Source: Cannabis sativa
Taxonomy: Eukaryota; Streptophyta; Magnoliopsida; Rosales; Cannabaceae
Direction of reading: 5' to 3'
Assembly: GCF_029168945.1 (NCBI RefSeq)
Contig: NC_083604.1
Coordinates: forward strand, 14,004,812 to 14,068,811
Length of the DNA stretch: 64,000 nucleotides
Shown piece by piece: positions 1 to 11,410 of this stretch; within the stretch, counting starts at the first letter, position 1; the number at the start of each line of letters is the position of its first letter. The notes beneath the pieces were generated by a model. It worked only from the letters and a program-made list of their open reading frames with translations, was not told the origin of the DNA and did no database searches. The position numbers and the translations under genes were made by a program.

Positions 1-99
1 TTGTTTTTAAGGCACTCAGTTTTATTTAATATAGAGGAGGTATACATTTGGACGGTACAAACCCTTTGAACAAAATCTAAGTTTTATTTCGCTACTGGT

Positions 100-1798
100 A
101 ATATTTTCTGAGGTGATCGGCATTCCAGGCTCTTGGGACGGTGGTTCCATCCATTCTTTTTAGTTTGTAAGTGCCGAACCGATCTCGTCCTCGATCTCAT
201 ATGGTCCTTCCCAATTTGGTCCAAGTACCCCCACTCCGGGTTCTTGGGTGGCTGGAAAAACCCTTCTTAGGACCATATCTCGCAATAGCGAATTTTCTCG
301 TTTTTAACCTTGGAGTTAAAATACTTTGTCACTTTCCTTTGATAAGCGGCCATCCGTATTTGAGACTCATCCCGGAGTTCTTCGACTTGATCCAAAGCCT
401 CTTGGAGCAAAGGCTCGATTGGTGGCCGGATCGTAAGTCGTCCTCCCCGTGGGATGGGAATAATGTTTCTACCGGACCATTGCTTCACATCCGTACGCCA
501 TTGAGAAGGGCGAGTGACCGGTTTTGGTTCTGGGGGTCGTCCGGTAGGCCCACAATACCCTTGGCAATTCTTCAGCGGTTATTTTTACTGTGCCGCAGCT
601 TCTTTTTCAAGGTGACCTTTAGGATTTTATTGACCGCTTCCGCCTGGCCATTTGTTTGAGGCCTGGCTACCGCGGAGAAGCTTTTCACTACTCCGTGTTG
701 GTTGCAGAAGTCAGTAAATTCCTCGCAATCAAATTGCTTTCCATTGTCTGAGACTATTTTGTGAGGCAAGCCGTATCGACACACTATGTTTTTGATAACA
801 AAGTCCAATGCCTTCTTGGCCGTTATTGTCTTCATAGGCTCAGCCTCTGTCCATTTGGTGAAGTAGTCCAATGCTACTATTGCATACTTTACCCCTCCTT
901 TTCCCGTAGGTAGAGACCCGATGAGATCTATTCCCCAGACCGCGAAGGGCCAGGGGCTGGTCATCAGGGTTATCTCATTTGGAGGAGCTCTCGGTATGTT
1001 CGCGTACCTTTGACACGAGTCACACTTTTGGACATAGTCTATACAATCTTTTTTCATTGTTGGCCAGAAGTACCCTTGCCTCAATATTTTCTTTGAGAGG
1101 CTGGGTCCTCCCGTATGATCTCCACAGAACCCTTCATGGACCTCTAGCATGATTTGTCTAGCTTCAGGGTCCGATACACACCTTAAATAAGGCATGCTGA
1201 GTCCTCTCCGGTAGAGAATTTGATCCATCATTACGTAACGATGAGCCTGATACTGAATCTTTCGAGACAGTGCCCTCTCTTGGGGCAACTCACCTGTGGT
1301 TATGTATTTTATGATGGGGACCATCCAGCTGGGTTCTTGCCCAACCGTTAGCGTGGTCTCTTTTATTTTGATGCTTGGCTCTGCCAAGCGTTCTACTGGT
1401 ACTACCCCCAGCTCTTCGATTTCGCTGTCCGAGGCTAACTTAGCCAGACAGTCCGCGTGAGCGTTCTTCTCTCGGGGGATTCTTTCTATTTTATAGTCCG
1501 TGAACTCGTGGAGTAGTTCTCGGACTATTGTTACGTACGCGGCCATCCGCTCGCCGCGAGTTTGGTATTCTCCGGACACCTGGTTTACGACCAGTTGAGA
1601 GTCACTGTAGACTTCCACTCTTTTGGCCCCTACAACTTTTGCCGATTTCAGCCCTGCTATCAAGGCTTCATATTCAGCCTCGTTGTTTGAAGCTGTGAAG
1701 TTAAATCGGAGTGCTGCCTGGAGCCGTAGTCCAGTTGGTGAGATCATAGCTACTCCGGCTCCCGAACCGTTCTCATTTGAAGCTCCGTCTACAAACAC
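100..1798 (-). pseudogene. archaeal-type RNase H plus integrase of the Tat element
   Basis: The main open stretch (572-1798, 408 codons) starts with a second RNase H: D4 in FVDGAS, the acidic NEAEYEA at 39-45, D66 in SDSQLV and D116 in NAHADCLA. The integrase zinc finger follows (H221, H228, C259, C262), then the D291, D351, E387 catalytic core. An extra base in the five-A run at 582-586 (minus strand) shifts the frame, and at least two more shifts occur before about 270. The C-terminal domain (VLRRVF, WEGPY, HLRKYY) is recognisable down to about 100. All catalytic residues are visible but the gene is broken. Confidence 0.9.
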
Positions 1799-2256
1799 CC
1801 TCCAGGTGGGGATTGGTGGTGCGGTGTATTAGCTGTTGCCTCGGCTTCATTGCATTCGGTAATGAAGTCTGCCAAGGCTTGGCCTTTTATGGAGATCCGG
1901 GGTACGAAGTGTAAGTCGAATTGACTTAGCTCCATTGCCCACTTGAGGAGTCTTCCGGATGCTTCAGGCTTCTGGAGAACTTGCCGTAGCGGATGATTGG
2001 TTAAGATTTGGATCGGATGGGCCTGGAAGTATGGCCTCAGCTTCCTTGATGCCATCAGGAGGCAGAATGCTAATTTTTCAATGACCGGGTACCTTGTCTC
2101 GGCCCCTATCATGCGCTTACTGACATAGTACACGGGGTGCTGAATTTTTTCTTCCTCCCGGACCAGGGCAGCGCTAACTGCATGCTCGGAGACGGCCAAG
2201 TAAAGGAACAAGTCTTCTCCAAGGACGGGTTTTGATAGGATAGGAGGTTTCGCCAT
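1789..2256 (-). pseudogene. first (Ty3-type) RNase H of the Tat element
   Basis: This is the tether/RNase H region that normally follows RT in Ty3 elements: AVSAALVREE, PVYYVSKRM, then YPVIEKLAFCLLMA and the closing ALADFI. It is in a different frame from both the RT and the following domain because of indels. In Tat elements this copy is usually degenerate and a second RNase H follows, as here. Confidence 0.82.
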
Positions 2257-2384
2257 GTGGTCTTTTAACCTCTTGAATGCCTCCTCGCATTCATCCGACC
2301 ATTCGAACTTTTGGCATTTCTTCAGTACGTTGAAGAAGGGTATGCACTTGTCCGTGGATCGTGAGATAAAGCGGCTCGTTGTTG

Positions 2385-3939
2385 CTACCTTCCGGTCAAG
2401 CTCTGCACGTCCTTATGTTTCTTGGGGGAAGGCATGTCTAGGAGAGCTTGGATTTTCTCCGGGTTTGCTTCGATTCCCCTTTGGCTGACTATGAAGCCCA
2501 GGAATTTTCCCGACTTGACCCCAAAAGTGCATTTTTTCGGGTTGAGCTTCATACCGTATCTCCGGACGACTTCGAAACATTCTTCTAAGTCGCTTGCATG
2601 GCTGTTGCATGCTTTGGATTTGACGAGCATGTCGTCTACATATACCTCCATGTTTCGTCCCAGGAGGCTTTTAAACATCCGGTTAACCATTCTTTGATAG
2701 GTTGCTCCGGCGTTTTTCAGTCCGAAAGGCATGACTAGGTAGCAGTATACCCCCTTATCGGTCCTGAAGCTAGTACATTCCTGGTCTGCCGTATGCATTT
2801 TTATTTGGTTGTACCCAACATAGGCATCCATGAAAGACAGCAGTTTAAATCCGGACGTGGCGTCTACCATCTGGTCGATCCTGGGTAGCGGGAAGCAGTC
2901 CTTTGGGCATGTGCTTTGTTTAGATCCGTGAAATCTATACAAACTCGCCAAGTCCCGTTCGGCTTGGTACTGTGACCAGATTGGCCAGCCATTCCGGATA
3001 GTACACGTCGCGGATCATGCCACTGGACAAAAGTTTGTCCACCTCTTTCTCTAAGGCCTCGGCTTTCACCGAGTCGAGCGGGCGTCTCTTTGTCGTACAG
3101 GGGGGCATGTCCGGATTGACATTGAGTACATGGGTGATGACATGAGGGCTTATGCCGGTCATGTCTTCTTGGCGCCATGCAAAGATGTCGATGGCGCCCT
3201 TCAGTGTTTTTATTATTTTGTCTTTTTCCTCTGGATCCAGGCTCTTCCCTATCCGGAGTACTTTAGTGGAGTCGTCGTCGCACACTGGTATTTCTTCGAC
3301 GTCCTCCATTGGTTCCACGACCCTTTCGGATCCTATGCGAGGATCCAACTCATCCTCTTCAGCCTTCTCTATTTCAGGGGACTCCCGGACCATGAGTACA
3401 GGTAGGTGGGTGGCAACATTGTAACATTGCCTGGCCTCTCCCTGATTTCCCCTCACAGTTCCGACTCCGGCTTCCTGGGTAGGGAATTTTAGGCATAGAT
3501 TTCGGATTGAAGTAATTGCACCAAAGTCCACTAGGGCCGGCCGGCCAAGGATCGCGTTGTAGGCTGTTGGATAGTCTACCACCACAAAGGTGCAATATTT
3601 AAATGTGCTCTGGGGGGTATCCGGGCACAGGGTAAACGGGAGCCTTACTTTTCCCATCGGGATGAGCGTCGTCCCGTTAAATCCCGTGAGCTGTGACCCA
3701 CTAGGCGAGAGGTCCCGGTCGGTCAATCCTATCGCCGTGAAGGCTTCTTTGAAGAGCAGGTTCACGGAACTCCCATTGTCAATCAAGACCATAGCCACCA
3801 CTTTATTTGCGATGGGGGTCTCTATGACCAGTGGGTCGTGGTGAGGGAAACGCACCGTCTTGGCGTCTTCTTCCGTGAACGTTATGGGTTGGTCCATTAC
3901 CCGAGGCCTTTGAGCTGGGAGTTGAGTAACCTCCCACAC
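2385..3939 (-). pseudogene. protease and reverse transcriptase of the Tat element
   Basis: The N-terminal part is a retropepsin with the catalytic motif DNGSS near 3775. The usual D[ST]G is DNG here, which is common in this lineage. It is followed by the RT N-terminus (PEWLANLVTV), a frameshift near 2940-2990, and the RT core with YVDDMLVKS at about 2630-2650 and MPFGLKNAG at about 2715. The frame breaks again near 2385-2400. Synthesis of element cDNA and cleavage of Gag-Pol would be the roles of an intact copy; this one is broken. Confidence 0.88.
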
Positions 3940-4200
3940 CTCATTGTGTTTCGCGGCCTCGCATATCTTTTCCGCTCCTTGCGAGTGTTTCCTCCGATAT
4001 GGGGACCTCCGGAGATCATGGCTACCCGTCCATTAGGCCGAGGCGGTAGCCCGGGAATATGCTGGGTATCACCCGCGGGAGCAGCTGGAGGCAAGGCTCC
4101 TGCTGTACCCCCGGCGTTCCCGGAGGCATACCCCCGCCACCCGTCCCGGGTTAAGGTGGGGCAACCTATTTTTGATCCACTCGTAGAGGTGGCCCAAGCG

Positions 4201-6088
4201 GATTAGATTCTCAATCTCGTCTTTGAGATTCTTACATTCATTGGTGCTATGACCAATGTCGTTGTGATACTCGCATCTTTATTCGGATCTCTCCGGAGCT
4301 ATCTTTGTACAATGGCCGGGGTCTCCGTAGTGCGTATTTTGCCTAGTGGTGAAATACACACGTTCCCGAGAGTCCGTGAGCTCCGTGTACCGAGTGTATT
4401 GGGGTGTGTACCCCTTTTTCTCGGCGCTTCTCTCCCGTTCGGGTGCCGCCCTTGGAGGACCTTTGCTCCTCGACCCCCGGGTAGGGCCTCGTTAAGCTAG
4501 CGGTCGGGGCCGCCTCGTGAAGGAGCTCGTCCATTCACCCCGGACGGGTTGCCGTAATGGGAAGATGCCGGTGCCAAAGCTTGGCCTCGTCGTATCCGGG
4601 AGTAGCAGAGAATTGTATGCCGCTTATTTGTGGAGTCGCGGTCGAGACAGGCCCGAAGGGCGACACTGTGCATGTACCCCTGCTATCCCGGTGGGATAAT
4701 AGCCTCCGTAAGCCACGATCTGGGCTTCTTCGAGGTTAATATATTTTTGGACTCTCTTCTGGAAGTCCTGAAGGCTAGCAGCGCCTTCTTGCTGCAACTC
4801 GTTCCAGAAGGGAGTCCCAGTGCGGATTCCTGCTTGGAGAAGCGCAAGCTGTTGTCCGTCATCGACCTTCTTGGTCTTTGAGGCTTCCTCTCGGAACCTC
4901 TTGATGTAATTCTTCAAGGTCTTGGTGGGTAGTTGCTTAATGTTGGTCAAGGCACTAACCTCCATGTTAACCTTTCTGGCGGCGACAAACTGTCTCCGGA
5001 AGTTGGTTTGGAGTTTGTTCCAACAACCCACGGATCCTGGTTCCAGCTTTTTGAACCATTCCTCCGCTAATCCGCTCAGAGTGAGGGGGAAGCACAAGCA
5101 TTTGGCGTCATTGCTGACCCGCATGACTGTCATAACACGGTTGAACCGTGACAAGTGATCACTGGGGTCGGAGTTCCCAGTATATGCTGCCATTTCGGGC
5201 ATCTTGAAGTTTTTAGGGAGCTCTGCCTCCAGGATATGCTTGGCGCATGGCTCCCGATCCTCACTGTCCGAGTCAGAGTCGTCTCCCTTCGGCCTCCGAG
5301 AGACTCGAGCAATATCTTTTCGAAGTATGGCAAGTTCCGCCATAATCCCTTCGTTTACAGTACCCGAAGAAACCACGGCTCCGTATCTTTTTTGGTCAAG
5401 ATGATCCCGGAGGTCACCTTGGTTCCCATTGATTTGATTTCTCAGATCAATGGGAGGACATCTCTGTCCTCTTCTTCCTCTACCCCCTGGTTCCTGGTGC
5501 ACAGAAACGCTTTTCCGGTCCCCTCGATCCTGAGGGCCAAGACTCCCTTTTTGGAGCTTGCCCCTTTGCGGACCTTTCCCTTTAGGGAAATCTGAGCGGA
5601 CCCTTCGCGAATCCTGCACCTTTTTCTTTCGCCCAGGGGTAGAAGTAGGGTTTTTTGTTTGATTTTCCTCAGCAGGGTGCCTTATAGGGCTAGGTTCCCT
5701 AGGTCTTTGCTGCTGGGAATTAGGCGAGGACGTCGCTGGTTCCCCGTCGAGCCCGCCGGCCATTGCCTTGGGATGCACGTGAATACCGCCAGCCTCCATG
5801 GCTTTCTCGCATGGCTAGCATCACTTCCTGCATTTTTTGGTTTTGCGCTTTCTGAGCTTCGATCTCGACTTCATGATCGATAGCTTTTTGTCTGAGGAGC
5901 ACCAGCTCTGAGTAACTTCCTCCATCGTAGGCATACTCGTCGAGGTTTTCCTCGTAGTTCTCGTCGGGGACTATTTCTTCTTCTTCTTCCTCGGACTCCT
6001 CTGCCGCTCTTGAGGCCACATCTTCCTCATTTGGATCTTGAGCATCTTCCAGAGGACGAGGATGACGTGTACTTCGTGTCTCCACCAT
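4201..6088 (-). pseudogene. gag of the Tat element, frameshifted
   Basis: Capsid-type Gag. The start is the ATG at 6088 (MVETRSTR), also the start in the copy at 62837. An acidic N-terminal part and a Gln/Lys-rich stretch are followed by a one-base insertion near 5805, shown by comparison with the right-hand copy. The reading then continues in another frame through a basic Pro-rich region and the retrotransposon gag domain (roughly 4750-5250, including LSGLAEEWFKKL). After further frame changes a zinc knuckle of the form C-x2-H-x4-H-x4-C (CEYHNDIGHSTNEC) lies at 4234-4275. No intact product is possible. Confidence 0.85.
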
Positions 6089-6128
6089 TCTTGTGAAGTC
6101 AAATGCTTGTTATGTAGCAGCTTTCCTC

Positions 6129-6151
6129 AGCTCTCAATGAAAGCACCAAAA
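6129..6151 (-). other. putative primer binding site, Tat element
   Basis: Directly after the LTR end. TTTTGGTGCTTTCATTGAGA is conserved at the same place in the copy at 62769. It does not match the common initiator-Met primer site TGGTATCAGAGC, and I cannot assign the priming tRNA. Confidence 0.45.
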
Positions 6152-6930
6152 TGTTGACCGAGATTTTCGGCAACTATTAAAATATGATTAGTAAAGAGCT
6201 GTAAGAAAGCGAGATGAGGATTTTTTACGTGGTTGGGGCGTTAATGAGCCTTAGTCCACGAGTCTTTGTTATTAATGGATGTGTTTAATACAGATTCCAC
6301 TCTTGAGAGAATGTTTTTCTCATAAATATAGAGAATGTTCTTGGTGAGTATTTTCTCTTCTTGCTCTTATGCAACCCAAGATTCTCGACCCCATTAAATG
6401 AGCTTTGAGGGGGTATTTATAGTGTTTTGGTGGGGTGATCCCTAGGATTGTTCTTACACACGTATCTGCAAATATCCATAAAGTTGGGCATTTCCAACGA
6501 ATATACCATGGGTGATGCATGGTCAAATCCCTAGGTGCTGTAGGGTTTTCATGAGGAATGTCTTTTTTGCCTTGTGATTGACGTGACTCTTCGCATGGTA
6601 GCCGTCGCTAGACTTGAATGATCATTACTGTAGCGCTGCTGTTTGGGGGTTGTGCCGTCAGACTTTATTGCGTGTTACAGTCCCAACACGCTTCCTCCCA
6701 TGCGGCATTAAATGCGACTTGATTGCTCAGGAGCGGCCTGACACATCCCGGAGAGGCTTCATGCTATGCGAGCTTCCGGGAGCACCTTAAAGTCCGGGTG
6801 CCTCCTCCGGGACCTATGCCCAGGGTGCTTCCTTGTGGCGCACAAAGACTTAACAAATATTTACAAGTTATCTGATCCACGTGTCCCCTCTCGACTGATC
6901 CACGTATTTTGGGCGAATTCAGGAGCAACA
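6152..6930 (-). repeat. 5' LTR of the Tat element
   Basis: The boundaries come from comparison with the LTR at 62021-62768: both begin TGTTGC and end CTCGGTCAACA in the coding orientation, followed by the same 20-odd-base primer-site region. Length is 779 bp. A TATA box lies at 6414-6421. The LTR carries short inverted CTCCGGGAGG-like motifs, also seen in the other copy. Confidence 0.85.
6414..6421 (-). promoter_or_regulatory. TATA box in the Tat 5' LTR
   Basis: TATAAATA on the minus strand, followed by a run of C, at the same relative place as in the copy at 62536-62543. It is the likely core promoter of the element. Confidence 0.6.
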
Positions 6931-8863
6931 ATATATATGATATATATAATTTTTTTTAATAATATTATATTATTTTGTTTTATTTTTTATTGTATGGTAT
7001 ATGATTTTTGTTGTCTATAATATATTATTTATTTAATATGATATTTAGTTTCTATTTTATTATATATAAATTTTTTTGTATGTATTCATATTTTAATGGT
7101 GGTATATATAATTTTGTTAGCATGATATATATATATATTTTTTGAGTATTAATTTAGTATTGTTATAATTTCTTTGTGGTATATAATTTTATTACTACGG
7201 TATATTAATTTTCTATACTACGATATATCTAATACTGCTGTATATATTTAAGTGATCTAATATATTTATTTATTTTTGTTACAATATCCAATACTAAAAA
7301 AAATTATGTAACTTAATTTTGTTATAATATATATTTTTTTTAAAAAAAATATGTGATAAATCTAATTTTATAATTTTTATTATCTAATTTATTAGATTTG
7401 GCCATTTTCTTATTTTTTTTTAAAAATGGACATTTACTAACTTAGTTACCAAATTGAGGATAATTTTGCATCTCAACCCTTTTATTAATTAATTAATTTA
7501 ATTTATCTTTAATTTTATATTTATTTGAAACATACATCTTTTCATATGTATTGTACCCAAAATACCCTAACATAAGAGAGTCACATGGAGAGTATCTTGA
7601 AGTGACAGGGATAAAATTGGTACAATGTTAAAAAAAAAGGTAAAAATGATAGACTTTAAAAAAGAGGGTAAAAATAAAAGAAGACAATATAAAAAGGGTA
7701 TAGAATGTAAAGAAAATTACATTCTATAAGCATTTTGGCACCATTTTTTTTTTTTTTTTGTAAAATATTTACACTTTTACGTTTAAAGAATATTTTTTTT
7801 ACATTTTTATAGTTTTTCAAAAAATAACAAGAAAAAAATATAAAATCAACAAAAAAAACTACATAAAAGTAACATGAAAATAACATAAAAATAACAACAA
7901 AAAATAACATACAAATAACAAAAAATCAACAACAAATTAACAAGATTATAACATAAAAAGACCGTATTTTCTGTAAATAAAATTAAAAAAACCGTAAAAT
8001 ATTTAAAATTCCATAAAACCGTATTTTTGTAATTTTTTTATTGTTTTTTTATTTTTTTAATCTATTTTAAATTTTATTTTTCTTTTATTACTCTTTAATT
8101 TATTTTTTAAGAAAAAACTATTATTATAAATCAAAGAGAATCATTTACAACAATAAAAAAAATAACAAAAAGAATTTTTTTCAAACCACATACAATCATT
8201 ATTCAACAATAAAACTTATTTAGCCAAGCCATTAACATATTAGTTAACCAGTATAACGCCCTATCCTATAAATGTGTATATTTTTATAAACTAGTGTAGT
8301 ACTAATAAAATATTTAATTATGAAAATTTATGATAATATAAAATTTTTCACTAAAATAAAACACTAGAAACGAACATCATAACAGAATTGTGTTCCGAGA
8401 ATCCATGTTGTAAAAGTTTTTTAAATATACTAAATACGACAACAAGACAAAATACTAAATCAAAATACATGACAGATACGGCCCAAAAACAACTCCTAGC
8501 AACTCGGTATGCAGGGGGGCAGGGTTAATATGTACATTGCTGAAGAAGAATATCACCTCATGGTTGAACTAGCTTTTCTTTGCATTTACCTGCACCACTT
8601 AGCACCCACGAGCCACAAGGACTCAACAAGAAAAGTAATAACAACAATCATATAATTTATTATTCAAATATTATTATTTATACTCAAAGAATCAAAATCA
8701 AACGATCACACATTAATCATAAGATGAGATCCAAATCACTACTCACATTTGTCACAATTAAACGTCAGTATAAATATTTGGCAATATAAAATAATTATAC
8801 TAATAACAGAAGTCATATTTATTTAATAATATAAACTTTATACACGTTACCTCATAAAGTAAC
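6931..8863. other. AT-rich intergenic DNA
   Basis: No supportable gene. It holds TA-rich low-complexity DNA (6935-7400), poly-A/T and AACA-rich tracts (7740-8050), and one dispersed repeat copy. A fragment beginning near 8250 (ATAACGCCCTA) and the following unique-looking DNA could be old LTR material, but no partner boundary was found. Confidence 0.6.
7465..7730 (-). repeat. dispersed short repeat, reverse copy of 17229-17490
   Basis: Read in reverse complement, this matches the insertion at 17229-17490, including the passage around CTCCATGTGA and GGTACAATACATAT. It is a short non-coding transposable element, probably a MITE. Its own ends are not sharply defined here. Confidence 0.7.
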
Positions 8864-8870
8864 CATCTTT

Positions 8871-8970
8871 ATTATATTGCATTGCCTAATTAGGAAAGTC
8901 TATGCTTTAATATGATAATCGTGTATTGTATTGTCTAATCAGGCAAGCCCGTGCCATAGCCTGACACCCA
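8871..8970. repeat. 57-bp minisatellite, left part (about two degenerate units)
   Basis: It contains two copies of the core CTAATCAGG or CTAATTAGG followed by AAGCCCGTGCCATAG and CTGAC. It matches the better-preserved array at 20624-20975 on the other side of Copia element A. The two parts were one array before the insertion. Confidence 0.75.
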
Positions 8971-10125
8971 TGTTATATATTTGTTATTTAACAAATATAT
9001 AATGAAGATTAAAAAGTGGCATATTATATATTAATATAAGATTAATATATGTTATGTGTTGGAGGTTATATTATATCATTATAGTATAATAATACACATA
9101 AATTGTAACAAATGAGGAGTTACAAAATCTGAAATAGATTGTAACCTAAGGATCAAACATTGATAAATATGTAATTATGTGAGTTGTTACATATGGGAGT
9201 TATGGAATTAATGGGATATGTTTCTAGCTGTTAGAAACTGTTACAATACTCAATTATATCATTTAAATGGGTATTGGGACGTTGGGAAATGATTTAACTC
9301 GGAGAGGAGTTACATTTTGAGTTCTCAGGAAACAGTTGTTTAATAGTTGTTTGTATGTTGTTTTATGGTTGTTTTCGAACATCTGGAACCAGATTTTTGA
9401 AAACGTTCATAAACGTATACAAATTAATTGAGCATGTTTCCAACTCTCCTGTCCAACGTTTTTATCCCATTAAACACAAATTAATGTGTTGGTAACAACC
9501 ATGTGATGAAGGAATTTGATTTTCAAATGTGATCCTCAAAACACTATAAATAGAGGGCTTTGGTTCACTTGTAGACAACAACAATTTTCTATCTTCTAAA
9601 CACTAAGCTAGAAAATATTGAGAGACTTGTTTATTCCTAAAAGCATTTCCATTCTATTCCCTAAGTGTTTTTTATAGGGGGAAATAAGCTTTTTGGATAA
9701 AGGTGTTTAAACCTTGTTCAAGCCTTTGGTGATCCCCCATTGCTTACTTGAGTTCTTCTTCATCTTCTTTTTCCTATTTATTTTCTGCCTCTTCTTCTCT
9801 TTATTATATATACATATATTATATCTCTTCTATATTCACTAATATATACATACTATATATCTACTATATATCATTCATATATATCTCTTTATTATATATA
9901 TATATATATTCTCTTTTTGCTTTTACATTTATGTGTATATATTTGCATTGAGTTGTATCTTTGTCCTTATCTTTTCTTTCTCTTTATTTGTATTTTGTGC
10001 TTTGGGATTGTAACTTTTATTTAATCTATAGTCCTTGTAATTTTATTGCATAGAGTTGTAATTTTCTTGATCTTTTTATTCATCTTATTGTTATTCTTCT
10101 ATTGATATCTCATATTTTCCTAACA
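8971..10125 (+). repeat. 5' LTR of Copia element A
   Basis: 1155 bp, TGTT...AACA. It starts with a 20-bp-scale inverted repeat (ATATATTTGTTATTTAACAAATATAT around 8973-9000). TATA box at 9545-9552, and TA-rich microsatellite at about 9800-9905. The adjacent sequence at 10126 (ATCAAAAAGCTTATTG) is not the usual initiator-Met primer site. Confidence 0.92.
9545..9552 (+). promoter_or_regulatory. TATA box in the element A LTR
   Basis: TATAAATA followed by a GC-richer stretch. The same box is present in the 3' LTR at 20044-20051. Confidence 0.6.
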
Positions 10126-10168
10126 ATCAAAAAGCTTATTGTTTTCAATAGAAGGAGAAACAATCAAG

Positions 10169-11410
10169 ATGATGAACCAAGACTTGGTAAGATTGGACCG
10201 TTTTGATGGTACTAATTTTACTAGGTGGCAAGACAAGGTGAGGTTCCTCCTAACCACACTCAAGATTGCCTACATTCTTGAGTCCACCTTAGAGCCCTTA
10301 CCCGTGCCTACCGACAAGGATACCGATGAGGTCAAGGCACAAAGGAAGAAGAGAGAAGATGACAATCTTCTATGTAGAGGACACATCCTCAACTCACTCT
10401 CGGATAGGCTTTATGACCTATACACCGACACTAAAGATGCCAAAGAAATTTGGGATGACCTTGAATATAAATTCAAGGCTGAGGAGGAAGGTACAAAGAA
10501 ATTTTTAATTTCTCAATATTTTGATTTAAAATTTCTTGATGGTAAACCTCTATTACCTCAAATTCATGAGTTGCAAGTTATTGTTAATAAATTGAAAGTG
10601 CTCAAAATTGAACTTCCCGAGGCATTCCAAGTTGGTGCAATAGTGGCAAAATTGCCACCATCTTGGAAGAATTATAGGAAGAGAATCCTTCATAAAAATG
10701 AGGATTACTCTTTGGAAGAAATCCAAAAACATATTCGAATCGAGGAGGAATCGATATGTAGGGATAAGCTTGTAGAGGGTTCTAATGATGAGACTTCCAA
10801 AGCAAATGCAACTTCCAAAGTTCCTAATAAGAATAAGGGAAATACCAAAAAGGGTAATACCTTGGGTCCAAAGTCTAATCCAAACCAATTCAAAGGTGGA
10901 AAAGGTCCATGTTTTGTGTGTGGCAAACTTGGACACTATGCTAAGGATTGTAAGCATAGAAAAGACTTTAAGGGACCCAAAGTAAATGCTATCGAGGAGG
11001 ATATCATTGCTACCCTTAGTGAGGTGAATTCCGTGCAAGGGAAAGTGAAGGGATGGTGGTATGATACATGTGCCACCATTCATGTCACATATGACAAATC
11101 ATTGTTCAAAACCTTTGAAGAGTCAAAGGGTAACCATGAGATCCAAATGGGCAATGAGGTCAAATCAAAGGTACTTGGCAAAGGTACAATTGATGTGTTT
11201 TTCACCTCCGGTGAAAAAGTCACATTGGTGAATGTGCTTTATGTGCCCGATATGAATAGAAACTTGATTAGTGGGGACTTACTTGGAAAACCCGGCATTA
11301 AGGTCATTTATGAATCCGGTAAGCTCATACTTACCAAGTCTAATGTATTTTTGGGCAAGGGGTACTCTTGTGAGGGAATAGTGAAATTGTGCACCAATGA
11401 TGTAACTTTC
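10169..11410 (+). pseudogene. gag and protease of Copia element A, cut by a solo LTR
   Basis: The start chosen is the double ATG at 10169-10174, because the frame upstream begins only with a non-ATG codon. The Gag region (LDRFDGTNFTRW, UBN2-like) is followed by a zinc knuckle CFVCGKLGHYAKDC at 10910-10951 and a protease with WWYDTCATIH (Asp codon at 11063). The usual D[ST]G is DTC here, a departure that could matter for activity. The frame runs to 11410, where the reversed solo LTR was inserted; the last 17 codons to 11464 are LTR sequence. The 5' half is otherwise free of stops. Confidence 0.92.

Larger units (their letters stand above)
1..6930 (-). mobile_element. Ty3 LTR retrotransposon, Tat type, 5' part (3' LTR off window)
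   Basis: Read on the minus strand from 6930 to 1, the order is LTR, gag with zinc knuckle, aspartic protease, reverse transcriptase, RNase H, a second RNase H of archaeal/bacterial type, then integrase. The second RNase H between the first one and integrase is the hallmark of the plant Tat lineage. Several one-base frameshifts interrupt gag, RT and integrase, so this copy is dead. The polypurine tract and 3' LTR are beyond base 1. A related element lies on the plus strand at 62021-64000. Confidence 0.93.

Noticed and set aside
171..659. 162-codon frame on the plus strand
   Set aside because: It is the antisense of the integrase C-terminal region of the Tat element.
8240..8560. Possible end of an old chromovirus LTR (ATAACGCCCTATCC)
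   Set aside because: Resembles a TGTAACGCCC end, but no partner end, duplication or internal domain was found.
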